A DNA stretch of 64,000 nt from an uncultured Oscillospiraceae bacterium (lineage in GTDB: Bacteria > Bacillota > Clostridia > Oscillospirales > Oscillospiraceae). Location: the NCBI GenBank assembly GCA_944385445.1, contig CALWXF010000003.1:1-64000 (forward strand). Direction: 5' to 3'. Every line of letters starts with the position of its first letter. Within the stretch, counting starts at the first letter, position 1. This document shows positions 1 through 9,551 of this stretch, in pieces. Position numbers and translations under genes: made by a program. The notes below the pieces were generated by a model. The model did no database searches. It was not told the origin of the DNA and worked only from the letters and a program-made list of their open reading frames with translations.

Positions 1-100
1 GGCCAGCAGCACACATAGGCTACTGGCCGGGAAAACTTTATATTTTTTCACTGTCCTCTTGACGGGGAGCGGTTCACGCTTCTGTCCAGCTCTTTTCTTT

Positions 101-2725
101 TTAAAATGGCGGTAAATCCCGGCTCTGTTCCACGGCGTCCCCCTCAAAGGGGAACTCCTCAGGAACAGGCTCAGAAGGCTCGGGCACGGCGTCCACCATG
201 TTCTGGCGGTACTGCATCTCCTGCCACTGCTCCTTGGTGATGAGCAGCTGGCGGGGCTTGGAGCCCTCAAAGGGACCCACCACCCCCTTCTCCTCCATCT
301 GGTCCACCAGACGGGCGGCTCGACCGTAGCCCAGCTTCAGGCGGCGTTGGAGCATGGACACCGAGGCCTGTCCCACCTCCAGCACCACGTCGATGGCGGC
401 GGGGAGCAGCTCGTCGTAGTCTCCTCCCTGGTTGGGGTCGGACCCGCCCACGCCCTTGGCGCCCTTCTCCTTCTCCTCGGCGTGCTTTTCGATCTCGTGC
501 ATCACCGACTCATCGTACTGGGCGGTGCCGCTCTGCTTGATGAAGTCCACCACCTGGGCCACCTCCTCCTCGGAGATAAAGCAGCCCTGGACACGCTGGG
601 GCTTGCCCTGGCCCAGAGGGGCGTAGAGCATGTCGCCCTTGCCCACCAGCTTCTCAGCGCCCGTGGTGTCCAAAATGATGCGGGACTCCAAGCTGGAGGC
701 CACGGCAAAGGCAATGCGGCTGGGGATGTTGGCCTTCATAAGGCCGGTGATCACGTCGGCAGAGGGACGTTGGGTAGCGATCACCAGATGCATGCCCGAG
801 GCACGGCCCATCTGGGCCACCCGGCAGATGGATTCTTCCACCTCTTTGGCGGCCACCAGCATCAGGTCGGCCAACTCGTCGATGACCACCACAATCTGGG
901 GCATAGTGTCCCGCCCGCTCTTCCGGGCGTGGTTGTTGTAGGAGGCCAGGTCCTTGGCCCCCACCTCGGAGAAGGCCTTGTACCGCTTCATCATCTCGCA
1001 CACCGCCCATTGAAGAGCACCGGCAGCCTTCTTGGGGTCGGTGACCACAGGGATGAGCAGATGGGGGATGCCGTTGTACACCCCCAACTCCACCATCTTG
1101 GGGTCCACCATGATGAGGCGCACCTCGTCGGGGGTGGCCTTGTACAGCAGAGAGATGATGAGGGAGTTGGTACACACCGACTTACCGGAACCGGTGGTGC
1201 CGGCAATGAGCATGTGGGGCAGCTTGGCGATGTTGCCCACCACGCAGTTGCCCCCGATGTCCTTGCCCACGGCAAAGGACACCTTGGAGGGGCTGTCGGT
1301 AAAGGCCCGGTCGCTGATGACGTCCCGGATGGCTACAGGGCTGACCTGGCGGTTGGGCACCTCAATGCCCACAGTGGAAATCTTATCGGGGATGGGAGCC
1401 ACACGCACCGCGGAGGCGCCCAGAGCCAGGGCAATATCGTCGGAAAGGTTGGTGATCTTGTTCAGCTTCACCCCCTGCTCCAGTTCCAGCTCGTACCGGG
1501 TCACCGAGGGGCCCCGGGTGACGTTGACAATATGGGCATCCACGCCGAAGGAGATGAGAGCGTCCTGGAGCCGCTGCTGGTTGGTCTGGAGCTCTCCGGC
1601 GGCAGCGGCGGCCATGCCGCCCCCCTCCGCCAGCAGAGATACCGGGGGATAGCGGTACACGCCTGTGGAGCCCTGACCCATCCCCGCCTCGATCTCCTGA
1701 GCCACCTGGGCCTGGGCCTGTTGGGCCTCCTGGCGGGTGACCTTCTCCACCGGGGGCTGTGCCGGAGCCACGGGCTTGACCACAGGCTCCACTGCCTCCG
1801 GCTCCACCTGGTGGGCGGGGAATATCTCGGGCAGCTCCTCCTCTTCCCATGTGGGCTCCTCGGGCACGGGGGCAGTCTGCTCTGGCTCGGGTTCCTTGCC
1901 CCACAGGTCGAACAGCTTCTTCTTACGGGGGGCAGGCTGAGGGGCGGAGGTGTCGTCCACAGGGATGTCAATGGCAGGCTTTCGCTCCCGTCTGCGAGGG
2001 GCGGGAGGCTGGGGCTGTTCTTCATACACTTGGGGTTCTGCCTCTTCCTCGTCCTTCGCTTCCCACTGTGTTTGACGGGCCGCTTCCCGCTCCTCCATCC
2101 AGCCCCGCATATCCTGGTAGAATTCCATGGGGGTGCGGTTGAAGGAGAAGAGCAGGGTGAACAGGGTCAACACCAGGAGCACCACCATCGCCCCCACCGT
2201 ACTGAACGCATAGCGGAAGGAGATGGCCAGAATGCCGCCCAGCACGCCGCCGGAGCTGCTGCGCAGTCCGGCCATCCACAGCTGGCCCATGAGATTCATC
2301 CCCCATGTGAAGCGGTTCCCGCTGAGCATGAGATGGAGAATGGCCCCGGCCAGCACAGGCAGCAGCAGCGCACAGGTCAGGCGAAGCCGCACCGGACGGC
2401 GGCGGTGAAAAATCAAAATGTAGGCACACAGCACCAGCATGGGCGGCGCCAGGTAGTAGCCGTACCCGCACAACCCCCGGAGCAAATTGCAAAACAGGTC
2501 AATGAATGCAGCCTTGACTCCAAAGTAGCCAAAAGAACCAAAGAAGGCCAACACCAGGCACACCACGCCGCCGATCTCTCGGTGGTAGGAGGGAGCGGCA
2601 GGGGCCGCCTTTTTCCTGGTGCTGCTGGTAGCGGTCGTCTTTTTTTTCGTACTTTTGGGTGCGGCAGACTTGCTCTGGGTCCGTTTCCCGCCGCTTTTGG
2701 TGGTTTTCTTTTGCGTTGAAGCCAT
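101..2725 (-). CDS. ftsK: DNA translocase FtsK/SpoIIIE
   Basis: ATP-driven septal DNA pump that clears chromosomal DNA from the closing division or sporulation septum. The 874-residue protein starts with a Lys/Ser/Thr-rich basic stretch (about 1-46), followed by four hydrophobic segments (about 50-195) that anchor it at the septum. A long acidic, Pro/Glu-rich linker runs to about 400. The motor domain carries Walker A GTTGSGKSV near residue 508 and a Walker B-like VVVIDELADL near 613. A winged-helix gamma domain (about 765-835) would read the chromosomal guide sequences. The start is supported by AAGGAG seven bases upstream. It follows uppP with a 15-bp gap, so the two are probably co-transcribed. 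Length and domain order are normal; FtsK and SpoIIIE cannot be told apart from sequence alone. Confidence 0.95.
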   Translation of the reverse strand: MASTQKKTTKSGGKRTQSKSAAPKSTKKKTTATSSTRKKAAPAAPSYHREIGGVVCLVLAFFGSFGYFGVKAAFIDLFCNLLRGLCGYGYYLAPPMLVLCAYILIFHRRRPVRLRLTCALLLPVLAGAILHLMLSGNRFTWGMNLMGQLWMAGLRSSSGGVLGGILAISFRYAFSTVGAMVVLLVLTLFTLLFSFNRTPMEFYQDMRGWMEEREAARQTQWEAKDEEEAEPQVYEEQPQPPAPRRRERKPAIDIPVDDTSAPQPAPRKKKLFDLWGKEPEPEQTAPVPEEPTWEEEELPEIFPAHQVEPEAVEPVVKPVAPAQPPVEKVTRQEAQQAQAQVAQEIEAGMGQGSTGVYRYPPVSLLAEGGGMAAAAAGELQTNQQRLQDALISFGVDAHIVNVTRGPSVTRYELELEQGVKLNKITNLSDDIALALGASAVRVAPIPDKISTVGIEVPNRQVSPVAIRDVISDRAFTDSPSKVSFAVGKDIGGNCVVGNIAKLPHMLIAGTTGSGKSVCTNSLIISLLYKATPDEVRLIMVDPKMVELGVYNGIPHLLIPVVTDPKKAAGALQWAVCEMMKRYKAFSEVGAKDLASYNNHARKSGRDTMPQIVVVIDELADLMLVAAKEVEESICRVAQMGRASGMHLVIATQRPSADVITGLMKANIPSRIAFAVASSLESRIILDTTGAEKLVGKGDMLYAPLGQGKPQRVQGCFISEEEVAQVVDFIKQSGTAQYDESVMHEIEKHAEEKEKGAKGVGGSDPNQGGDYDELLPAAIDVVLEVGQASVSMLQRRLKLGYGRAARLVDQMEEKGVVGPFEGSKPRQLLITKEQWQEMQYRQNMVDAVPEPSEPVPEEFPFEGDAVEQSRDLPPF

Positions 2726-2740
2726 AGTTTTCTCCTTACA

Positions 2741-3580
2741 TCAGAGTACGATAAAACCGGCAACCAGGGAGACTACGCCTACGATCCAGCAGTAGTATGC
2801 AAAATTGCCGAACTTGCCCTTGCTGGCCAGCAGGCGCACCAGCTGGATGGAGAAGTACCCCACCACGCCGGCCACCACCATGCCCGCCAGATAGTTGGGC
2901 AGCAGGCTGGTGTCCACCCCCTCCCCCACGGCCTTGACCACCTTGAGCAGGGTGGCGCCCAGCACCGCAGGCAGGGACAGCAGGAAGGAATAGCGCACGG
3001 CAAACTTCCGGTCAAAGCCCAGAAGCATCCCGGCGGAAATGGTGCTGCCGGAACGGGAGATGCCGGGGATTGTGGCCACACCCTGGGCAATGCCCACCAG
3101 CAGAGCGTCCTTCATGGTGGCGGTGCGGGCATTCTTGCGTCCGCCGCCCAGGCGGTCCGAGAAAAAGAGTATAAAACCGGTGAGAATGAGCATCACAGAC
3201 ACAGCGGCGGGATAGTTTCCCACCTGCTCCACCACCCCCTCCAGGGGCAACACCACAAACAGGGGCAGAGTGCCCACAATGAGCATCAACACCAGGCGTC
3301 GGGCCGTGGGGGGCCGGGACTCCCGGCTGCCGTGGCCAGAAAACAGAGAGGCGAAGCCTCGGAAGAACTCCACCACCATCTCCACAATGTCCTTCCAGTA
3401 TACCACGCACACAGCGAGAAGCGTGGCAAAATGCAGCAGGATATTAAAGAGGTTATCCACCTCTTTCATCCCAAAGAAGTGCTGCAACAGGGTCAAATGC
3501 CCGGAACTGGAGATGGGCAGAAATTCCGCCACGCCCTGGACAAAGCCCATAAAGATCGACATGATCAAGGACAAGATCAT
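2741..3580 (-). CDS. uppP: undecaprenyl-diphosphatase UppP (BacA)
   Basis: Integral membrane phosphatase that recycles undecaprenyl pyrophosphate to the monophosphate carrier for peptidoglycan synthesis and gives bacitracin tolerance. The family signatures are visible: VQGVAEFLPISSSGH near the N-terminus and IPGISRSGSTI in the second half, each with its catalytic Glu or Arg/Ser residues, set among about eight hydrophobic helices. The start is uncertain. The ATG at 3580 gives 279 residues, a typical family length, but GAGGTG directly abuts it. An ATG at 3562 or nearby TTG codons are alternatives. An upstream in-frame extension to 3652 is probably not translated. It precedes ftsK by 15 bp in the same direction. 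Confidence 0.93.
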   Translation of the reverse strand: MILSLIMSIFMGFVQGVAEFLPISSSGHLTLLQHFFGMKEVDNLFNILLHFATLLAVCVVYWKDIVEMVVEFFRGFASLFSGHGSRESRPPTARRLVLMLIVGTLPLFVVLPLEGVVEQVGNYPAAVSVMLILTGFILFFSDRLGGGRKNARTATMKDALLVGIAQGVATIPGISRSGSTISAGMLLGFDRKFAVRYSFLLSLPAVLGATLLKVVKAVGEGVDTSLLPNYLAGMVVAGVVGYFSIQLVRLLASKGKFGNFAYYCWIVGVVSLVAGFIVL

Positions 3581-3755
3581 CACCTCATTTTTCTTGATTA
3601 CCCAGAACTGGAATCCGGTGTATCCTAGTATATTACCACATCTCATACGCAAATTCCAGCTTTTTTCTCCTTTCTATCTGGAATCTCGTCAAAATACCTC
3701 ATATCAATGCAAAAAGGACAGATTATCCTGTATCGTCAAAAAGCCCTCGGCAGAG

Positions 3756-3946
3756 TTTTCCCGCCTAAGGGCGGGAAAATAAATCAAAATCTGTTTTTCC
3801 CGGGGACATGCGCATCGGGAAAAACACATCTCAGCCCGCCAGTGTGGAATCGGGTCGCCCTTTGACCCGATTCTGCATGCAGCGGGCTGCATCCCCTCGA
3901 AAAAATGCTTGCATTTTTGAGAAGCGTGTCGAACTGGTTCGACACG
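3756..3946. repeat. run of six consecutive inverted repeats (hairpin cluster)
   Basis: The gap between uppP and the GH20 gene (3581-3997) has no convincing gene. It holds a dense run of perfect or near-perfect inverted repeats: 3756-3765/3770-3779 (10 bp), 3794-3802/3816-3824 (9 bp), 3847-3856/3864-3873 (10 bp), 3877-3882/3887-3892 (6 bp), 3901-3908/3911-3918 (8 bp) and 3925-3934/3937-3946 (10 bp, 2-nt loop). An outer pair at 3832-3839/3882-3889 can enclose the third, giving a branched fold. A seventh hairpin (3948-3986) looks like the GH20 terminator. The run could be a mobile palindromic element, an mRNA-stabilising 3' end or a structured RNA; I do not recognise the family. Confidence 0.7.
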
Positions 3947-3947
3947 C

Positions 3948-3986
3948 AAAATACCCCGGACCGGCTAACCCGGTCCGGGGTATTTT
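3948..3986. terminator. intrinsic terminator of the GH20 gene
   Basis: Perfect 17-bp stem (3948-3964 with 3970-3986) around a 5-nt loop. A/T-rich arms give an U-rich end in either direction. It lies 11 bp past the GH20 stop codon. Confidence 0.85.
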
Positions 3987-3997
3987 GTACAATGAGA

Positions 3998-6900
3998 TCA
4001 GCGGGCACGCTTGCGGGCCGCCACAACAACGGCCAGACAAGCAGCACAGACGAAGAGGGTCAGAACGGGCACCATCACCCGGTTCACATCTCCGGTCTGA
4101 GGCACCCCCTCCGGCTTCTGAGTAGCGTCGGGCTTGTCGGTGCCCTCAGGCTTGTCGGTGGCGTTGGGAGTCTCGCCGCTCTCGGTGGTCAGGCCACGGA
4201 TGGCGGTGTCCAGCTGGGTCACAGCGGCGTCCACCGTCTTCTGGTCGTCCTCAGACAGGGTGGCGTCAGCCATCACAGCCTGGGCATTGGCCAGAGCGGT
4301 GCGGAAGGTGGCCACGGACTGGGCGGTGTAGCCGGTGAGGTCCATGCTCTCGGCCTTGCCGATAAGGCCTTCCAGGATGTCCTTGTTGGCCTTGAAGCGC
4401 TGGGCCAGGATGGCATCCAGCAGGGCGTCGGTGGCGTTGTCCACGTCCTCCTGCATGGCGTCGCCGTCAGTGGCCACGTCCTGGGCAGCCTCCAGAGCGT
4501 CCACCAGCTGTTGCCAGTTGGTCTCCACATACTGGTCGGACTCGTCCATCATGCCCTCGGCACGGTCGATGACCAGGTTGAGCATGGTCTTGTCGCCCTG
4601 CGTCAGGCCCAGGCCCCAGATACCGTTGAGCAGGTTGTCCCAAGCGGCATTGACCTCAGCCTGGGTGGCATTGGTATCTGCCAGAACGGTCTTGGCATTG
4701 GCCAGAGCGTCCTCAAAGGCCTTCTTGGCAGTGTCGGTGACGCCCTCGGTGGACAGGTTCTCGGCGTAGGCAACGGTCTTCTCCAGCAGAACCTTGTTCA
4801 CATCGCTGGGCTCGGGAGTGGGCTCAGGAGTGGGCTCCACGGTGGGCTCGGGGGTGGGCTCCGGCTCCACAGGCAGATTCTCCATGGCCTCATTCAGCGC
4901 CGCTGCACTGTTCTCCACCTCGCTGCGGGTGGCCAGGGGGCTATCGCTGAGGGCACGGGCCAGCACTACGGCCTCAAACAGCGCCTGCTCCTCCTGGGTG
5001 CCTCGAGAGGTAAAGGTCAGGCCCTTTTCGGCCACGATCTCCTCCGCCTGGGCCAGCAGCTCATGGAGCTGGGCTTTCTCCACCTGCTCGTAGACCAGCA
5101 TCTCCTGGAGCTTGTACACGCCGCTGGACTGGTTGCCCTGCATCTTCACAAAGCGGGCCTCTACACTCTGGTCCAGCTTCACGGTCTGGCGGGCGGCGGT
5201 GTTGCCGGAGACCACCTTGGCCTCGGTCCAGGTCTCCCCGTCCAGAGAGGTCATGATCTTGATGTCACGGCCCACGCCGTCCTTTCTCCACTGGAGGTCC
5301 ACCTGGGAGATGGTGCGCACCTGGCCCAGGTCCACGGTGAGGGAGCTATCCCCGTGGTCGCCCTGCCAGTAGGAGTAGATCTCGGAAGAAGCATCGTCGT
5401 CGCTGGTGAAGGTCTCGCCGTCCACCGCCTTCATGGCGATGCGGGTGCGCTGCACCCCGTTGTCCTGGCCAGAGGCGTCGCTGCTCTCGTAGGAGTCGCC
5501 GCCAGCCCAAGCGTCCTGGGCAACGTTCACCAGGCCGTCATCGTTCCCCGCCACCTCCTGGGCAGACAGGGCCTTGTTGTACACCTTCAGGTTGGCCATC
5601 TGGCCGTGGAAGTCCTGGCCGATCTTCTCCAGGGGCAGCAGCACCGAGGAGTAGAGGGTGGACACGGCATTGTGGGTCACGCCGTCCTGGTCCTGCTTCT
5701 GGGAGAGGAAGGTCACCAGCTGGCCGTTGACATAGAGCCGGGTGGCCTGGAAGGTGCCCACGATGGTGATGTTCACGGCGGTGCCGTCGGTGGGCACCTG
5801 GTAGCCAAAGTCCCGGGTGAAGTAGTTCACATCCGCACTGAGGTTGCCGTTGTGTCCCGCCACCTGGATGCGGCCGTCATAGCCGGAGAACAGGGAGGAT
5901 TCGGCCGTGTTGGCCTCACCGTCCTGGGCGGAGAGCTTCAAATCAAAGGAGACGGTGTAGGGATAGGACAGGGTCTTCAGCGGGGTCTCCAGGAGGGTGG
6001 AGCCGTTGAAGGTGAGCCAGCCGTCCTCTACGCTGCCATCGGTGAGGGTGGCGTCATAGCCGTTGCCGCTGGCGTCATACACCTTCTCCCCGTCCTTGGA
6101 GATATTCTGGAAGTCGTAGTCCAGCACCAGGGAGCTGGCGCTGTCCACCTCCATGGCGATCTGGGTGCCGGGGCCCTCGGCCAGGCGAGCGGCACGCAGC
6201 TCGTACTCGGTGAAGGTATCCTCCTCGTCGGTGCCGCCCCAGGTCTTTTCACTGAGGATGGACACGGTGCGCAGCACCCGCTGGTGGATGTCCTGCTCGG
6301 TCATGCCCTCCTGGCTCTGGTCGCCCCATACCACGCCCTTGGCGCCCAGCAGGTTGGGCTCACCCATCAGGGTGTTATAGCCGCCAAAGTTGGTGGGATT
6401 CCAGTCATAGAACAGGTACTCGGCGTTAGGTACATCCCGGTTGGTACGGCCGGGGTTGGCGTAGAGGAAGGCGTCCCGGCAGTTGATGACCTGATACCCT
6501 TCCGCCACACGCTCGGAAGCATGCTCATAGTTGGTGTGCCAGATATCCAGCTGGTAGTCCTCTGCCAGCTCCTGGGCGGTCTTGCCCAGGGCAGTCTGAG
6601 CGGTGGCGAAGCTGCCGGTGCTGGCACCCCACATGCGAATTTTGGTGTCCTCACCCAGGTTGTTCTGGATGGTCTGGCGCATAGTGTCGGCAAACTTGGC
6701 AAAGGCGTCGTTGGTAGCCTGGTTGTGCACCCAGTACTCATCGGCACCGATGTGCACCACGTCCGCGTTCACCACCGGGTCCTCCCCACGGGTGTACTCG
6801 TCCCACAGGGTGGAAGCAAAGCGCAGGGCCCGCTGGCTGTTGGGTCCGGTCAAGTCCAGCAGCTCCAGCTGCTGGCCCAGGCTGGTGGTGCTGGGGGCCA

Positions 6901-9331
6901 GCATGGTGCCCCCGGCCAGCCACTCAATATTGTCCGGATTCTCGGCGGCGTACTTGTTGTACAGCAGGGAGTGGCCGGGCATGTCCAGCTCGGTGAGCAC
7001 ATACATCCCCATGTCCTCGCACATCTGGGTCAGCGCCCGCCACTGGTCCTTGGTGTAGGTGGGGTTGCCCTGATAGTCGGGGTTGTTGTTGTAATAGTCG
7101 GAGTTGATGAGGTCGGCGGGAATGCCCGCATGCTTGGTCTCCGAGGTGAGGCTGGGGAACTCCTCGCTCTCCAGGCGGTGGAAGCCGGAGTGGGTCCCAA
7201 AGGAGGAGGAGCTGATGTTGGCGTTGTCATTGTCGTTGACATGCAGGTGGAACTCGTTCATCTTGTACCACAGCATGATCTTGGCGTAGTCTTTGAGCAG
7301 CTCATAGCGGTAGGGGGTGCGGGCCACATCCAGCATGATGCCCCGCACCTCATAGGCGGGATAGTCCCGCATGATGCCCTGAGGAATGGACACATGGTCC
7401 TGGGCCTGCCACAGAATCTGCTCAGCAGTGATGGTGCCGTACAGGCAGCCGGTATAGGTGGGGGCATAGATGTGCAGCCCCTCCTCACTGGTCACCATCA
7501 GGTAGCCCTCGTCTCCCAGGTCATAGGCGGCGGGGTCGGTGAGGGACTCCAGATAGATGTCGTGGGGCCCGGTGGGGGCGGTGCCCGTCTCCACCGTCAG
7601 GGTGATGCCGGAAATCTCCTCCACATCCGCCACCAGGTTCTGGGCCACCTTGTCCAGGCCCACATTGGCCTGGTCGTTGAGGATGACCTTGGAGTCGGCA
7701 GTGAGGGTAAAGTCGCCCTCATAGCCGTACCACTCCTGAACGGTGGGGATGACCTCGGGCTTGGGATTGGGGTTGGTCACCGCAGGGAACCACTCAGTGG
7801 GATAGTTGGAGGAGTGGTCAGGCACCGTGACGGTAATGTTCTTCTGGGCATAGCTGGTCTCGTCTCCCCGGTCGGTGAGGCGCAGCAGCAGCGTCACGTT
7901 CCGAGCGCCGATGTTCCAGGAACTGATGGCGCCGTCATTGGCCACCACGTTCTCCAGCTCGCTGCCCCGCACCACCAGGTCCGCCCCGGAGACGGTGGGC
8001 AGGGTGATCTGGGTATCTCCCAGACTGGGGTTGGACACGGTGACTTTGTTCAGCTCCCCGTCCACATCCACAGGGGGGTGGACGTCGGGATTGGTGCCCA
8101 TGAGCGCAATCTCGGCGATGTTCACGTTGTTGCCGCCGGGGGCCTGGGCGTTGGTCTTGTGGATGTACAGCCGCACATACCGGCCCAGCTGGGTCCGACT
8201 CAGGGCGGGCTGGGAGGCGGCGGTGATGGTGTCGGTATAGCTGGCGGGGTCTGCGATGTTCTGCCCCGCTCCGTTGACCAGGGTGGAATTGGCGGAAGCT
8301 CGGCTGACATAGGCCACCCGCTGCCAGGAGTCAGCATCATTGGGAGTGTCCGTGGTCTGGAGCTCATACTCCATGGCCCACACCTTGTTGCTGGCATAGG
8401 TGATGTTCACGGACTGAAGCTGCGAGCCGGTGGCTCCCAAATCAATCTGGAGCCATTGGGGGGTCTGGGGCTCCTGGTCCTTGGAGTTGTCGGTGACCTT
8501 GAAGTCCTTCAAATCCGGGGAATTCCACTGTGTGGTCTTGGAGCCGTCCACCGCATTGGATGCGGTGGTCCCCTCCACGGCTCCGCTGGCCGTCACCGGG
8601 CGGTTGAGAGCCAGGTTCCAGGGCTCCTCAGTGGGCTCTTCCGCCTCCTTGGCATACACCTGAATCTCCCGCAGGCACACGTTGTTGCCGGGGGCGGCAG
8701 TGTTCACCTTTTCCACATAGAAGCGCACATATCGCTCCACACTGGCCCCCTCTGCCAGAGCGGGGGTGGTGTCCAGGGTGATGGTGTCGGTGTTGGCAGC
8801 GGAGGCGGGGGTGGTGTTCCCCGTCTCGTCGGCAATGTCCTGGCCGCTGCCGTTTTTCACCGCTCCGTCAAATGGGGAGCGCTCCACCCGCACCAGGGTG
8901 GTCCAGGCGTCCTCGGTCCCGTTGTCCGAAGAAGTCTGAATCTCGTACACCATGGGCCATACCTTCATGTTGTACCACAGCTGAATGCCCGCCACTTCCA
9001 CGGGCTGGGTGACGCTCTCCCCCAGGTCTACGGTGAGCCACTGGGGTGTCTGGGCATCCGTGGGAGACGCTCCACTGGTCTTCATGTCGTCAGAGGCCCA
9101 CTGATAGGTCTCCCGGGTGATGCCGTCCACGGCATAGTGGGCGGTGGACGCCCCAGAGGACACCAACACCTCACACTCGGGGGTAATCATGGCGGTGCCC
9201 TCCACGGTTCGAGCAGCTTCCTTGGTATCTCGGCCTGTGTCTGCCGCAATGGCCTGCAGAGGCAGACTGCTGGCCAAGAAGAGTGCGGACAGCGCCAGGC
9301 TGAGCACCTGTTTTTTCTTCACAACCTTCAT
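3998..9331 (-). CDS. secreted, wall-anchored GH20 beta-N-acetylhexosaminidase / lacto-N-biosidase-like, multidomain
   Basis: A 1,777-residue extracellular glycosidase for N-acetylhexosamine-containing glycans such as mucin or milk oligosaccharides. It has a signal peptide (1-30) and two F5/8-type CBM32 modules (about 45-215 and 222-390). An Ig-like linker and a GH20b-type domain lead into the catalytic barrel (about 645-1040). The acid/base pair is Asp864-Glu865 in HIGADEYW. A LamG/concanavalin-like module (about 1075-1255), a third CBM32 (about 1265-1410), FIVAR-type helical repeats and a Pro-Thr-Glu linker follow. The C-terminus has VPQTG (1743-1747), a hydrophobic segment and a basic tail, a sortase-like anchor. 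GGAGG eight bases upstream supports the start at 9331. GH20 also contains lacto-N-biosidases, so the exact substrate is open. It is transcribed alone, with its own promoter and terminator. Confidence 0.92.
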   Translation of the reverse strand: MKVVKKKQVLSLALSALFLASSLPLQAIAADTGRDTKEAARTVEGTAMITPECEVLVSSGASTAHYAVDGITRETYQWASDDMKTSGASPTDAQTPQWLTVDLGESVTQPVEVAGIQLWYNMKVWPMVYEIQTSSDNGTEDAWTTLVRVERSPFDGAVKNGSGQDIADETGNTTPASAANTDTITLDTTPALAEGASVERYVRFYVEKVNTAAPGNNVCLREIQVYAKEAEEPTEEPWNLALNRPVTASGAVEGTTASNAVDGSKTTQWNSPDLKDFKVTDNSKDQEPQTPQWLQIDLGATGSQLQSVNITYASNKVWAMEYELQTTDTPNDADSWQRVAYVSRASANSTLVNGAGQNIADPASYTDTITAASQPALSRTQLGRYVRLYIHKTNAQAPGGNNVNIAEIALMGTNPDVHPPVDVDGELNKVTVSNPSLGDTQITLPTVSGADLVVRGSELENVVANDGAISSWNIGARNVTLLLRLTDRGDETSYAQKNITVTVPDHSSNYPTEWFPAVTNPNPKPEVIPTVQEWYGYEGDFTLTADSKVILNDQANVGLDKVAQNLVADVEEISGITLTVETGTAPTGPHDIYLESLTDPAAYDLGDEGYLMVTSEEGLHIYAPTYTGCLYGTITAEQILWQAQDHVSIPQGIMRDYPAYEVRGIMLDVARTPYRYELLKDYAKIMLWYKMNEFHLHVNDNDNANISSSSFGTHSGFHRLESEEFPSLTSETKHAGIPADLINSDYYNNNPDYQGNPTYTKDQWRALTQMCEDMGMYVLTELDMPGHSLLYNKYAAENPDNIEWLAGGTMLAPSTTSLGQQLELLDLTGPNSQRALRFASTLWDEYTRGEDPVVNADVVHIGADEYWVHNQATNDAFAKFADTMRQTIQNNLGEDTKIRMWGASTGSFATAQTALGKTAQELAEDYQLDIWHTNYEHASERVAEGYQVINCRDAFLYANPGRTNRDVPNAEYLFYDWNPTNFGGYNTLMGEPNLLGAKGVVWGDQSQEGMTEQDIHQRVLRTVSILSEKTWGGTDEEDTFTEYELRAARLAEGPGTQIAMEVDSASSLVLDYDFQNISKDGEKVYDASGNGYDATLTDGSVEDGWLTFNGSTLLETPLKTLSYPYTVSFDLKLSAQDGEANTAESSLFSGYDGRIQVAGHNGNLSADVNYFTRDFGYQVPTDGTAVNITIVGTFQATRLYVNGQLVTFLSQKQDQDGVTHNAVSTLYSSVLLPLEKIGQDFHGQMANLKVYNKALSAQEVAGNDDGLVNVAQDAWAGGDSYESSDASGQDNGVQRTRIAMKAVDGETFTSDDDASSEIYSYWQGDHGDSSLTVDLGQVRTISQVDLQWRKDGVGRDIKIMTSLDGETWTEAKVVSGNTAARQTVKLDQSVEARFVKMQGNQSSGVYKLQEMLVYEQVEKAQLHELLAQAEEIVAEKGLTFTSRGTQEEQALFEAVVLARALSDSPLATRSEVENSAAALNEAMENLPVEPEPTPEPTVEPTPEPTPEPSDVNKVLLEKTVAYAENLSTEGVTDTAKKAFEDALANAKTVLADTNATQAEVNAAWDNLLNGIWGLGLTQGDKTMLNLVIDRAEGMMDESDQYVETNWQQLVDALEAAQDVATDGDAMQEDVDNATDALLDAILAQRFKANKDILEGLIGKAESMDLTGYTAQSVATFRTALANAQAVMADATLSEDDQKTVDAAVTQLDTAIRGLTTESGETPNATDKPEGTDKPDATQKPEGVPQTGDVNRVMVPVLTLFVCAACLAVVVAARKRAR

Positions 9332-9375
9332 TTCCTTTCCTCCCTTGTGAAATCTCACCTTCACTTGTCTGTTTT

Positions 9376-9403
9376 AGTTTAGCATAATCTCCAAAGATTG
9401 CAA
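9376..9403 (-). promoter_or_regulatory. SigA-like promoter of the GH20 gene
   Basis: On the minus strand, TTGCAA (9398-9403), a 16-bp spacer and TAAACT (9376-9381) lie 45 bp upstream of the start codon. Confidence 0.6.
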
Positions 9404-9473
9404 CCCTTTCTTTGCATTCTTTTATGTTTTTGCCTTGTTTCCCGCCGTTGACTAGGGACTATTTCACAGAACA

Positions 9474-9502
9474 TTGACACATTTCCTTCTGTCAGGTATG
9501 AT
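9474..9502 (+). promoter_or_regulatory. SigA-like promoter of the DUF3592 gene
   Basis: Consensus TTGACA (9474-9479), a 17-bp spacer and TATGAT (9497-9502), 49 bp before the start codon and divergent from the GH20 promoter. Confidence 0.85.
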
Positions 9503-9551
9503 ACAGAAAAAGGCAGGGAGCTTCCCAGCCATCATTTTGGAGTGAATCAAC

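Noticed and set aside
1-28. Imperfect inverted repeat GGCCAG/CTGGCC near the left edge
   Set aside because: Only about eight pairs and no nearby T run; the neighbouring gene is outside the window, so its role cannot be judged.
347-2719. 790-codon plus-strand open frame across ftsK
   Set aside because: It is antisense to ftsK, lacks a ribosome-binding site and reads His/Gly-rich low-complexity sequence, the usual result of high GC in third positions.
3756-3986. Hairpin cluster as an integron attC array
   Set aside because: No integrase, no cassette ORFs and no conserved R/L core sites are seen.
4810-4880. Tandem Pro-Thr-Glu codon repeat in the GH20 gene as a possible CRISPR or satellite
   Set aside because: It is a short in-frame linker of PTPEP-type residues without spacers.
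3905-9382. 1,825-codon plus-strand open frame across the GH20 gene
   Set aside because: Antisense shadow of a real multidomain gene; no start signal and His/Gly/Val-rich composition.
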